From Bacteroidaceae bacterium (GTDB lineage Bacteria; Bacteroidota; Bacteroidia; Bacteroidales; Muribaculaceae), in contig JAETNO010000034.1 of assembly GCA_021768245.1 (NCBI GenBank), positions 1-18,687 on the forward strand: a stretch of DNA of 18,687 bases. The letters are read 5' to 3'. The notes below the pieces were generated by a model. It searched no databases. It was not told where the DNA came from and saw only the letters and a program-made list of their open reading frames with translations. Position 1 is the first letter of the stretch, and the number at the start of each line of letters is the position of its first letter. A program made the translations under genes and the position numbers. Positions 6,729 through 14,766 of this stretch are shown one piece after another.

Positions 6729-7709
6729 CTACTCGACCTGCACCATGCGCGGACGCACTGTTGCCGGCAATATTCCGGTCATCTGTATAAGTTTCTGGCC
6801 CTGGAAGCCGGTGACGAAACTGTAGAATCTATGGGCTATTGTGCCTCCGGGGGCAGTGCTTATCATATAGACAGAGCGATAGAGCGGATAGCTGCCATCG
6901 AAGATATAGGCCTGATAAGGTTTATAGGCGGCAACCACATCGTTGCCTCGGATTTTAAGCACTTTCACGTCGGCATTGAAATCAAGCTGCGTCGTGTCGC
7001 TTTTCTCTACGGCCTGGGCCAGTTCCTCCACGGATTTCTCCTGCCCGCGCATGTCGCTCGACACCCAGCTGACACCGATTACACCCATGGCGTTCTTATT
7101 TTCAGCTACAGCCTTGAACACTTCCGGGTTGGTCTTCACGGCAGATACATTTGGCCCGAAAGGTCGTCCGTTCATGATTGAATCGCGCATGTATTTTACG
7201 GTAGATGAGCCTTGATGGTCGAAAATCACCTTGATTTCACCAAGTTTGCATGGCTCTACCTGATCCCAGCGGGTCACGTCGCCTGAAAGAATCTCAGCGA
7301 TATCCTTTCGCGACATAATCTCGACGGGATTGGCGAGATTGACGATTATAGCAAGGGCGTCGACCGCAATTTTCTTTTGGTGTACCACCTTTTTGTTGCT
7401 TCTAAGGTAGCTGACCTCCTGCTCGGTGAGCGGACGGCTCACTACGGCGGCTTTCACGCTCCCCATCGCCATGATAGAGTCGATACAGGCATTTTCCGGC
7501 AGATAATATGCGAGTACATCTTCCTTTGGATAGATGTACTCATAGACATTGATTTCCTGCTCCATGATGTTCTCGAACGATTCATCGCAGGCCACTTTGG
7601 CCATCGGGGCAGGCTGCATATTGGCTTTCTTGCCGCCACATCCGGTAGAGGCGACGGCAAGAAGAATCAGCGCCGCAATTACGGCTGTGCTTCGTAAAGC
7701 TTTTATCAT
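6729..7709 (-). CDS. PstS-like substrate-binding lipoprotein
   Basis: A 326-residue protein with an N-terminal lipoprotein signal (hydrophobic residues 8-22, then STGC with lipidated C24). It resembles the PstS-like family of periplasmic binding proteins: SRKDIAEILSGDVTRWDQV (133-151) is the typical hinge/second-lobe segment, FDHQGSST (163-170) corresponds to the phosphate-loop GSGT/GSST region, and NAMGVIGVSW (206-215) matches the GxIGY-type strand. The usual PstC/PstA/PstB transporter genes are not next to it, so phosphate uptake by a classical ABC system is not supported here. The upstream neighbour is a two-helix membrane protein (63 bp away) and the downstream neighbour a secreted TPR protein. 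It may bind phosphate or another oxyanion, or serve as an envelope partner without transport. Confidence 0.82.
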   Translation of the reverse strand: MIKALRSTAVIAALILLAVASTGCGGKKANMQPAPMAKVACDESFENIMEQEINVYEYIYPKEDVLAYYLPENACIDSIMAMGSVKAAVVSRPLTEQEVSYLRSNKKVVHQKKIAVDALAIIVNLANPVEIMSRKDIAEILSGDVTRWDQVEPCKLGEIKVIFDHQGSSTVKYMRDSIMNGRPFGPNVSAVKTNPEVFKAVAENKNAMGVIGVSWVSSDMRGQEKSVEELAQAVEKSDTTQLDFNADVKVLKIRGNDVVAAYKPYQAYIFDGSYPLYRSVYMISTAPGGTIAHRFYSFVTGFQGQKLIQMTGILPATVRPRMVQVE

Positions 7710-7772
7710 GTAACTGATTTATATTTTAACGGTTCTGTTATTCGTGTTGGGGATGTGGCGATTGCCGTTCTG

Positions 7773-8027
7773 TCATTTCCCGTCCTCATCGGGGTCATTA
7801 CCATAGCCCGGGTCGATGCCTTTAAACTGGCGGTAGGCACGCCACAGACCGTAAACAGTGAAGAGGCCACCACCGACCCACCGTACCCATTTCCATGTTG
7901 GGAACAGGATGTCAAAGTATCCGCAGAAGAAAAGTATGCCGACGCCTACATAGATGACAATCATGATGATGCCGAATATATTGCGCATCGTGGCGGGAGT
8001 TCCTGTGGTGTTTCGTTGAGCGCTCAT
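7773..8027 (-). CDS. Small two-helix inner-membrane protein, function unknown
   Basis: An 84-residue protein with two predicted membrane helices (about residues 17-40 and 47-63) separated by a short FPTWKW loop. A basic WRAYRQFKG segment follows the second helix, and the tail is acidic (DPGYGNDPDEDGK). The N-terminal 13 residues are polar, and M14 is an alternative start that would place the membrane helix near the N-terminus. It is the first gene of the leftward operon with the PstS-like lipoprotein and the TPR protein. I recall similar small proteins next to PstS-like genes in Bacteroidales, which supports it being real, but no function can be assigned. Confidence 0.72.
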   Translation of the reverse strand: MSAQRNTTGTPATMRNIFGIIMIVIYVGVGILFFCGYFDILFPTWKWVRWVGGGLFTVYGLWRAYRQFKGIDPGYGNDPDEDGK

Positions 8028-8305
8028 AGCTTTATAGTTTAAAACGTTAATTTTGGATTATTAAATGCCATCTCATACGGAAGACGGGATTTATAAAATT
8101 AACAATTTACGGTTGTGAAAGTTCAAATAAGACCTCTTCCCCGCATGGGTGGGAACACGATGAGGACTCACGCTGTAAAATTAATGAAAAAATCTTAAAT
8201 CCGTCTCTCTGCCAAATATTATTTAACATTTCTTATTCCCATGAATGGAAACTTTTAATGGTGTATGTGGAATTTTTTAGCGTCCACCTTCGTTATAAGG
8301 ATATA

Positions 8306-8797
8306 ATGACCGACACTATGACTCCGGAGCAGCGCAGTCGTTGCATGGCTGCTGTAAAGAGCAAGGATACGAAACCTGAACTTATGGTGAGGAAATTCTT
8401 GTTCGCACGTGGTCTGCGTTACCGTCTCAACAACCGTAAATTGCCTGGCAGTCCCGACATAGTCTTGAGAAAGTACCGCACGGTGGTCTTTGTCGACGGA
8501 TGTTTCTGGCATGGACATGACGGCTGCCGTCTGTATAGGCTTCCGCAGACCAATGCTGATTTCTGGCGTCATAAAATCAACCTCAATATAGCCCGCGATT
8601 ACCGTAATAATGTCGATTTGCGCCTTTTGGGATGGAAGGTGATAAGAATTTGGGAATGTTCGCTTCGCGACAGCCATTTGCGCGAGGCAAGCCTCGAGGC
8701 TCTGTACAATAAAATTGTAGGAGGGGAAAACACATATGGTGAGGCTGACGCACCCGGAATCACTGCGGCCGAACCGATTGTGAAATATGGTAAATAG
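8306..8797 (+). CDS. vsr: Very short patch repair endonuclease Vsr
   Basis: A 163-residue Vsr endonuclease, which nicks 5' of the T in T:G mismatches that arise when 5-methylcytosine deaminates. From the ATG at 8306 the numbering matches E. coli Vsr closely: D51 in GSPDIV is the catalytic aspartate, C66, H71, C74 and C118 (WEC) are the expected zinc ligands, and H69 lies in GCFWHGH. The N-terminal EQRSRCMAAVKSKDTKPE is the usual Vsr opening. The frame stays open upstream to 8258, but those 16 extra residues (MVYVEFF...) do not fit the family, and an AAGG sits just before 8306, so I chose 8306. Residue 64 is Asp where E. coli has His. The C-terminus runs about 20 residues past the fold. No cytosine methyltransferase is visible nearby. 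It lies 59 bp upstream of rarA. Confidence 0.93.
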   Translation: MTDTMTPEQRSRCMAAVKSKDTKPELMVRKFLFARGLRYRLNNRKLPGSPDIVLRKYRTVVFVDGCFWHGHDGCRLYRLPQTNADFWRHKINLNIARDYRNNVDLRLLGWKVIRIWECSLRDSHLREASLEALYNKIVGGENTYGEADAPGITAAEPIVKYGK

Positions 8798-8843
8798 ACC
8801 CAAGTGGAATAGCTTATGGTGGCGGTATTAATAAAAGTTTTTG

Positions 8844-8851
8844 TAACTTTG
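8844..8851 (+). promoter_or_regulatory. Bacteroidota -7 box (TAACTTTG) of rarA
   Basis: TAACTTTG is an exact match to the Bacteroidota -7 consensus TAnnTTTG. The -33 region, about 20 nt upstream, has no good TTTG. Only five bases separate the box from the rarA ATG at 8857, so a transcript starting the usual 5-7 bases downstream would begin at or next to the start codon. Confidence 0.6.
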
Positions 8852-8856
8852 TTCAC

Positions 8857-10152
8857 ATGAATCAACCTCTTGCCGAGCGGCTGCGCCCGCGTACTCTTGA
8901 TGATTATATAGGACAGACCCATCTCGTCGGGCCCGGCGGTGTCGTGCGCCGCATGATTGAGTCAGCCAAGGTGTCGTCGTTTATATTGTGGGGACCTCCG
9001 GGAGTCGGAAAAACGACCCTTGCACGGATTATAGCAAATACGGTAAATGTGCCATTCTATACACTTTCGGCTGTGAGTTCCGGCGTTAAGGAAGTGAGAG
9101 AGGTCATTGAGAGGTGCAAGGCGGACGCTATGAGCATGTTTACCGGCGGACGTCCGATTCTTTTCATCGATGAAATCCACCGCTTCAGCAAGTCGCAGCA
9201 GGACAGCCTGCTCGGTGCTGTAGAGAGCGGTGTGGTGACATTGATAGGAGCCACTACAGAGAATCCTTCCTTCGAGGTTATACGCCCGTTGCTGTCACGT
9301 GCGCAGGTCTACACGCTCAAACCTCTCGATGCGGATGATTTAAAGACTCTTCTTGACCGGGCCATAGAGAATGATGCGACATTGCAGGCCCATGGTGTAG
9401 AGATTGAAGAGACTACGGCTCTTTTCCGATTTGCAGGTGGCGATGCTCGTAAACTTCTTAATATAATAGACCTCCTTGAGCAGTCGACACCTTCGGGTGA
9501 AGCTGTGGTGATCAATGACCGGATAGTCACTGACCGCCTTCAGGAGAATCCTGCCGCCTACGATAAGAACGGAGAGATGCACTATGATATAATTTCCGCT
9601 TTTATAAAGAGCATACGCGGTTCCGACCCCGATGCCGCTCTTTATTGGCTTGCGAGGATGATTGCGGGAGGTGAGGAACCGGAATTCATAGCAAGGCGTA
9701 TGATGATACTGGCTGCGGAAGATATCAGCCTCGCCAATCCTAATGCATTGCTTCTTGCAAATGCCACTTTCGATGCCGTGCATAAAATCGGATTTCCCGA
9801 GGCGCGCATCCCTTTAGCCGAATGTGCGGTATATCTTGCCCTCTCTCAGAAGAGTAATTCGACGTATGTGGGGCTTGACCGTGCAATGAAACTCGTAGAG
9901 GAGACAGGCAACCTCCCTGTGCCGCTTCATCTGCGCAATGCGCCTACAGGCTTGATGAAGGAGATGGGCTACGGTCGTGACTACAAATATGCTCACGATT
10001 ATCCCGGGAATTTCGTTATTCAGCAGTTTATGCCTGATGAACTCGGACACCGCACGCTTTGGCAGCCCGGTGACAATCCTGCGGAGCAACGTCATGCCGC
10101 CCTCCAGAACGAGAGGTGGAATCCATCGAAAGGTGACGAAAAGAAAGCGTAG
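8857..10152 (+). CDS. rarA: Replication-associated recombination protein A (RarA/MgsA), AAA+ ATPase
   Basis: A 431-residue clamp-loader-like AAA+ ATPase of the RarA/MgsA/WRNIP1 family, acting at stalled replication forks and interacting with SSB. It shows the family N-terminus PLAERLRPRTLDDYIGQTHL, Walker A GPPGVGKTT (46-54), Walker B ILFIDEIHRF with D105/E106, sensor 1 GATTENPSF, the arginine-finger region RPLLSRAQ, and the C-terminal MgsA tetramerisation domain (GSDPDAALYWLARMI, ARRMMILAAEDIS, then GMGYGRDYKYAHD-like GYGRDYKYAHDYPG). It is full length. The start at 8857 is fixed by this conserved N-terminus directly after a promoter-like box. The stop at 10152 is only 16 bp from the stop of the convergent outer-membrane channel gene, with no obvious bidirectional terminator between them. 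With vsr upstream it makes a small DNA-maintenance pair, though each may be transcribed separately. Confidence 0.96.
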   Translation: MNQPLAERLRPRTLDDYIGQTHLVGPGGVVRRMIESAKVSSFILWGPPGVGKTTLARIIANTVNVPFYTLSAVSSGVKEVREVIERCKADAMSMFTGGRPILFIDEIHRFSKSQQDSLLGAVESGVVTLIGATTENPSFEVIRPLLSRAQVYTLKPLDADDLKTLLDRAIENDATLQAHGVEIEETTALFRFAGGDARKLLNIIDLLEQSTPSGEAVVINDRIVTDRLQENPAAYDKNGEMHYDIISAFIKSIRGSDPDAALYWLARMIAGGEEPEFIARRMMILAAEDISLANPNALLLANATFDAVHKIGFPEARIPLAECAVYLALSQKSNSTYVGLDRAMKLVEETGNLPVPLHLRNAPTGLMKEMGYGRDYKYAHDYPGNFVIQQFMPDELGHRTLWQPGDNPAEQRHAALQNERWNPSKGDEKKA

Positions 10153-10168
10153 GCCCGGTTTTATACGT

Positions 10169-11554
10169 TCATTCCGTTTCCCATCCTCCTCCGAGAGATT
10201 TATATAGGTTTATCAGTGCCAGATATTCGTCGCGCAGGGCATTGCTTACCCCTATTTGCGCGTCGAAATAGCGTCGCTGAGCGTCGAGCACATCGATGTA
10301 GTTGAGCGTGCCGCCACGGTATTGCAGGTGGGCAAGCTGTACATATTTCACAGCGGCATCGCGGAGTTCGTCTTTCAGCCGTCTGGTCTGACGGATGTGG
10401 CGGTATGTATCAATTGCCGTATTTACCTCGGTGAAAGCTTGAATCACCGCTTTTTCATAGGCATAGCGGGCCTGGTCATAAGCTGCGATTGACGCCTGAT
10501 ATTTGCGTTTTTTGCGTCCGAAGTCGAAAATCGAGCCGGTGATATTGCCTAATGTATAGGTGAAAGGCGATTTGAAAAAGTCGGAGAGTTCGTCGTTTTC
10601 AAAGCCGGGAGTGAAGCCGAGACGTATCTTTGGGAAGCGGTCGGCATATGTAAGTCCTACATCGGCCATGGCGGACGCAAGTCGGTTTTCTGCGGCACGA
10701 AGGTCGGGACGGCGCTTCAGCAGACTCGAGGGAATTCCCACGGGAAGGCTATCGGGCATTTCGATGTTGAGAGCGAGTTCTCCGCGTTCGATTATCTCGC
10801 GTGGATATTCGCCGAGCAGTAAGGTCAGGGCATTGCGCTGAACGGTGATGCGCTGTTCGAGGCTGGGGACGAGTGACGCTGCGGAGGAATATTCCACCTT
10901 TGCCTGCTGATAGACCGTTTCGGATGTCAGTCCCCCTTCGAAGCGTATGCGTGCCTGTTCAAGCGACTCCTTTCGTGTGGTCATGGTCTGACGTACGATT
11001 GCAAGCTCGTTGTCGAGGGCTATCAGCCGGAAATATGCGTAGGCCACTTCCGATATCAGAGTCATGCGCATGGCCCTGAAATCTTCGACCGATGCCATCC
11101 ACTGAGCAGCGCCTTTCTTCTTTGCCCATGACAGCGAGCCCCATAGGTTCATCTCCCATGTGATAGGCATTTTGAGCGAATATTCAGGGTCTTTTTTTGT
11201 CCCAGTTCCACTATAATTGTTTGTTTCATAGGTTGCCCCTGCAAGGCCACCGATTTCAGGAAAGAAATTGGCCTTGTCAATGTCGTAAAGACGTCGCATC
11301 TCTTCTATGCGTGCTCCGGCTTTGAGAAGGTCGCGGTTGTTGTCAAGAGCCAGGCGCATAAGACGGCACAAAGTGGAGTCGGCATAGAATTCCCACCATG
11401 TAAGGTCGGCTATCGACGTTGAGTCTTGCTCGAGTCCCGGCATATATGATGTTGGCATGTCTATGTCGGCGGGGGTAAGGTTTTTTACCCCCGAACAGCT
11501 CACAAAGGCAGCGAGCAAAGATATTATGATTGGAAGCAGAAGCTTGGTTTTCAT
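10169..11554 (-). CDS. Outer-membrane efflux channel lipoprotein (TolC/OprM, NodT type)
   Basis: A 461-residue outer-membrane factor with a lipoprotein signal peptide (hydrophobic 5-18, then VSC with lipidated C20). It has the two OEP repeats of the OprM/NodT family, each a long helical hairpin with beta strands. Landmarks are LTWWEFYADSTLCRLMRLAL, a first hairpin around NRDLLKAGARIEEMRRLYD, RRPDLRAAENRLASAMADVG (the family RPDV/RPDL motif at the start of the second repeat), and AHLQYRGGTLNYIDVLDAQR near the C-terminus. It is the last gene of the leftward adaptor-pump-channel operon, 69 bp after the pump gene. It trimerises to form the outer-membrane exit duct. Substrate range cannot be deduced from the channel. 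Confidence 0.93.
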   Translation of the reverse strand: MKTKLLLPIIISLLAAFVSCSGVKNLTPADIDMPTSYMPGLEQDSTSIADLTWWEFYADSTLCRLMRLALDNNRDLLKAGARIEEMRRLYDIDKANFFPEIGGLAGATYETNNYSGTGTKKDPEYSLKMPITWEMNLWGSLSWAKKKGAAQWMASVEDFRAMRMTLISEVAYAYFRLIALDNELAIVRQTMTTRKESLEQARIRFEGGLTSETVYQQAKVEYSSAASLVPSLEQRITVQRNALTLLLGEYPREIIERGELALNIEMPDSLPVGIPSSLLKRRPDLRAAENRLASAMADVGLTYADRFPKIRLGFTPGFENDELSDFFKSPFTYTLGNITGSIFDFGRKKRKYQASIAAYDQARYAYEKAVIQAFTEVNTAIDTYRHIRQTRRLKDELRDAAVKYVQLAHLQYRGGTLNYIDVLDAQRRYFDAQIGVSNALRDEYLALINLYKSLGGGWETE

Positions 11555-11623
11555 ATGTGGCTTATTTGTCTTTTCAGAGATTCTTGAATTTGGAGTGTGT
11601 TTGGTCTACGGGCTTGACAATTG

Positions 11624-14600
11624 TTATTTCGTCGTCTTGTTTTTAGCCGTAGTACGTTTCAACCGCTTCTTGGCCTTGTCGATTGCAACGAAGAAGAACG
11701 GCACGAAAATTATGCCGACCGTAATTGCTACCAGCATGCCGAAAAAGACTCCTGTTCCGATGTCGCGGCGAGCTGCCGAACCGGGGCCTGAGGCAAAGAG
11801 AAGTGGCAGAAGTCCGAGCATGAATGCCAGTGAGGTCATAACGATCGGACGGAATCGCAGACGCGCGGCGGTGACTGCGGCGGTGACTGCACCTGCCCCT
11901 TTGTCGACCTCTTCCTTGGCGAATTCAACAATCAGAATGGCGTTTTTGGCCACAAGCCCCACAAGCATTACAAGTCCTATCTGGAAATATATATTGTTTT
12001 CAAGACCGCATATCCAGATGCCAAGATACGCGCCGACGCCGGCTACCGGCAGTGACAGGATTACCGCGAGCGGAACTGTCCAGCTTTCGTATTGGGCGGC
12101 GAGGAAGAGGAACACGAACAATAGTGCCAGTCCGAGCACGAGGCCTGTATTGCCGCTTTCGTGGCGTTGCTGATAGGAGAGGCCGCTCCACTCCACGCCG
12201 ATGTTCTCGGGAAGTTTCTCCCGGACGATTTTTTCAAGAGCGTCCATCGCTTCGCCTGTGCTGTAGCCGTGTGCCGCCTCGCCTGATATTGTTGCCGAGT
12301 TAAACATGTTGAATCTCCCGATAGTGCCAGGCCCGGTGGTGAAGCGTGATGTCCCTAATGAAGAGATGGGGACCATGGCGTTGCCTGAACCGCGGACAAA
12401 GAAGAGGTTCAGATTGTCGCGGCGTGAGCGGTAGGGAGCTTCCGCCTGGATATATACGCGGTAGATGCGGTTGAACATGTTGAAGTCATTGACATATATC
12501 GACCCTGTAAAAGCCTTCATCGTGGAGAATATGTCGCTTACGGGTATACCCTGCATTTTTGCCCGGTCGCGGTCCACGTCGAAATATAGCTGAGGAATAT
12601 CTGCCTGAAGGGAGGTGGAGAGGTCGGCAATGGCAGGATTTTTTGCCGCATACATTCTGAGTGTATCAACGGCGTGCTGGAGGTCGGCGTAGCTCGCATC
12701 CGCTCTCGCTTCAAGCACCATCTCAAAACCACCCGACGTGCCGAGTCCCGGTATGATTGCGGGGGAGAACACGTATACGTTGCTTTCGGGGTATTTTGCC
12801 AGTTCATCATGGACACGGCTGCGTATCTCGGCGATGTTGTCAGTGACGCGTTCGTCCCAGGGCTTGAGTATGACTGTGAGGGATGCATGGGCCGGATTAG
12901 TGCCTACTCGGGGCGACGAGCCTGTCACGTTGAGCACATACTCGACATCAGGGTCAGCCATGAGATATTCCATGGCCCTTTCGGTCACTTCGCGACTGCG
13001 TTCGATGGTCGCTCCTTCGGGAAGTTCAAGCTCGACGGTGAAATATCCCTGGTCCTCTTGCGACATGAAGCTTTGAGGGGTGAGTTCATTCATTACATAG
13101 ATTGCCACGAGGGCGAGTCCGAAGGCGGCAATCATACGCTTTGGATGACCGATAGCGCGCATGATTGTGCGGCAATAGAATTTGTTGCCCCTTCCGAGCC
13201 ATATGTTTATCAGTCTGAATATCTTGGCTTTTTTCTTTTTCCCGGCGCGACGCAGCAGTTTGGCGCACATAACGGGGGAAAGCGTCAGTGCCACAATTGT
13301 CGAGATTATCACCGACACGGCGATTGTTATGGTAAACTGACGGTAGAGCTGACCGGTGATGCCTGGCAGGAAACTGACAGGGATGAACACCGCGCAGAGC
13401 ACCAGCGACATGGCTATAAGTGCGCTTCCAAGATTGCTCATTGCCTTTGCCGTTGCCTCATATGGGCTGAGATGTTCGGTGTTCATGATACGGTCCACAT
13501 TCTCAACGACTACGATGGCATCGTCGACCACAATGCCGATAGCGAGTATAAGGCCGAGGAGTGTCAGCATGTTGAGTGAGAATCCGAACATAAGCATCAC
13601 GCCGAAGGTTCCTACAAGGGAGATTGGCACTGCGATTATAGGGATGAGCGTCGTACGCCAGTTCTGAAGCGAGAGGAACACAACGAGAATCACGAGCACC
13701 AATGCCTCGAAAAACGTACGGTATACATGGTGGATTGACTCCGAGATGTAAGTGGTCATGTCGAACGGTATCTCATAGCTTATGCCTTCGGGGAAGTTCT
13801 TGGCTATGAGCTCCATCTCTGCTTTTACGGCTTCGGCTACCTCCATTGCGTTGGCACCCGGAAGCATATTGATGTTGAGCACTGCCGCGTTGCCTCCATT
13901 GATGCCGCTTTCGGTCGAGTAGCTTGACGCTTCGAGCGACACTCTTGCAACGTCTTTCAGCCTTATCATAGAGCCGTTTGATTCGGCGCGAAGCACAATG
14001 TCCTCAAATTCTGCAACCGACGAGAGTCGTCCGCGTGCAATGATAGGCATAGTCACATCGATATCCGTGGCCGGGGCCTGCCCGAGTGCACCGGCCGCTG
14101 ACTCGCGGTTCTGGTCTTTCAAGGCGTTCTGGATATCCTTCACCGTAAGTCCGAGGTCGGCAAGCTTATCAGGTGCCACCCATATCTGCATAGCATAGTA
14201 GCGGCTTCCGACATTGCTCACACTTCCCACTCCTGGAATACGGCGCAGGGGGTCCAGGACATTGAGGGTGGTGTAATTGCTGAGATATACTTCGTCAAAT
14301 TTGGGGTCGTCTGAGAGTATTGTGATTGTCATGAGCCTGCTCGCCGTCTCTTTCGATACGGAGATGCCGTTCTGTACAACTTCTGCCGGAAGGCGTGACT
14401 CTGCTTTCTTTACGCGGTTCTGTATGTCGACAGCTGCAAGTTCGGGGTCAGTGTCTATGTCAAATGTCACAAGAGCGGAAAATCCTCCGGAGTTGGAGCT
14501 TGACGATGACATATAAATCATTCCCGGAGTGCCGTTGAGCTCCTGCTCGATAGGGGTGGCGACTGCCTGTGTCACGGTCTGAGCGTCAGCTCCCGGGTAG

Positions 14601-14746
14601 GATGCTGTGATTTTGACTACAGGCGGGACAATCTGTGGGTATTGGTCGACGGGGAGCAGCGCGAGGCCGATTCCGCCGACGATGAATATCACGATTGATA
14701 TTACGATTGAAAAGACCGGATGGTCGAGAAAAAAGTTGCGTCTCAT
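11624..14746 (-). CDS. RND multidrug efflux pump, HAE1 family (AcrB-like)
   Basis: A 1040-residue inner-membrane pump of the hydrophobe/amphiphile RND family, exporting drugs or other amphiphiles by proton antiport. It shows the N-terminal FFLDHPVFSIVISIVIFIVG helix, two large periplasmic loops, and twelve predicted membrane helices. The proton-relay pair D408/D409 lies in GIVVDDAIVVVENVDR (TM4) and the relay lysine K934 in GLVAKNAILIVEF (TM10). The segment GGFSALVTFDIDTDPELAAV and the PGVGSVSNVG porter-domain strand are typical of HAE1 pumps. The length matches AcrB (about 1049). It lies 18 bp after the adaptor gene, with a strong purine-rich ribosome site, and 69 bp before the channel gene. 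DD-plus-K signature and adaptor type argue against a heavy-metal (CusA) pump. The exported substrates are not predictable. Confidence 0.96.
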   Translation of the reverse strand: MRRNFFLDHPVFSIVISIVIFIVGGIGLALLPVDQYPQIVPPVVKITASYPGADAQTVTQAVATPIEQELNGTPGMIYMSSSSSNSGGFSALVTFDIDTDPELAAVDIQNRVKKAESRLPAEVVQNGISVSKETASRLMTITILSDDPKFDEVYLSNYTTLNVLDPLRRIPGVGSVSNVGSRYYAMQIWVAPDKLADLGLTVKDIQNALKDQNRESAAGALGQAPATDIDVTMPIIARGRLSSVAEFEDIVLRAESNGSMIRLKDVARVSLEASSYSTESGINGGNAAVLNINMLPGANAMEVAEAVKAEMELIAKNFPEGISYEIPFDMTTYISESIHHVYRTFFEALVLVILVVFLSLQNWRTTLIPIIAVPISLVGTFGVMLMFGFSLNMLTLLGLILAIGIVVDDAIVVVENVDRIMNTEHLSPYEATAKAMSNLGSALIAMSLVLCAVFIPVSFLPGITGQLYRQFTITIAVSVIISTIVALTLSPVMCAKLLRRAGKKKKAKIFRLINIWLGRGNKFYCRTIMRAIGHPKRMIAAFGLALVAIYVMNELTPQSFMSQEDQGYFTVELELPEGATIERSREVTERAMEYLMADPDVEYVLNVTGSSPRVGTNPAHASLTVILKPWDERVTDNIAEIRSRVHDELAKYPESNVYVFSPAIIPGLGTSGGFEMVLEARADASYADLQHAVDTLRMYAAKNPAIADLSTSLQADIPQLYFDVDRDRAKMQGIPVSDIFSTMKAFTGSIYVNDFNMFNRIYRVYIQAEAPYRSRRDNLNLFFVRGSGNAMVPISSLGTSRFTTGPGTIGRFNMFNSATISGEAAHGYSTGEAMDALEKIVREKLPENIGVEWSGLSYQQRHESGNTGLVLGLALLFVFLFLAAQYESWTVPLAVILSLPVAGVGAYLGIWICGLENNIYFQIGLVMLVGLVAKNAILIVEFAKEEVDKGAGAVTAAVTAARLRFRPIVMTSLAFMLGLLPLLFASGPGSAARRDIGTGVFFGMLVAITVGIIFVPFFFVAIDKAKKRLKRTTAKNKTTK

Positions 14747-14755
14747 CTTTTTCGG

Positions 14756-14766
14756 CCTCCTCTCCT
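14756..14766 (-). promoter_or_regulatory. Strong Shine-Dalgarno site of the RND pump gene
   Basis: On the minus strand AGGAGAGGAGG ends 9 nt before the pump ATG at 14746 and overlaps the stop codon of the adaptor gene (14765-14767). Such a long anti-16S match is uncommon in Bacteroidota, where ribosome sites are usually weak. It supports the chosen start and tight translational linkage of adaptor and pump. Confidence 0.7.

Noticed and set aside
8258..8305. Upstream start for vsr adding 16 residues
   Set aside because: The extra residues do not match the Vsr N-terminus, while the ATG at 8306 gives residue numbering that matches E. coli Vsr and has an AAGG just upstream.
8255..8803. 182-codon open frame on the - strand
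   Set aside because: Exactly mirrors vsr, whose catalytic and zinc residues are intact; the antisense translation shows no family features.
8306..10152. vsr plus rarA as a novel defence system
   Set aside because: Both are well-known DNA-maintenance genes, rarA seems to have its own promoter, and no nuclease, methyltransferase or other defence component is nearby.
12674..13579. 301-codon open frame on the + strand
   Set aside because: It lies wholly antisense to the RND pump gene, whose protein is clearly conserved; the translation is rich in Cys/His and matches no family, as expected for a shadow frame in GC-rich codon positions.
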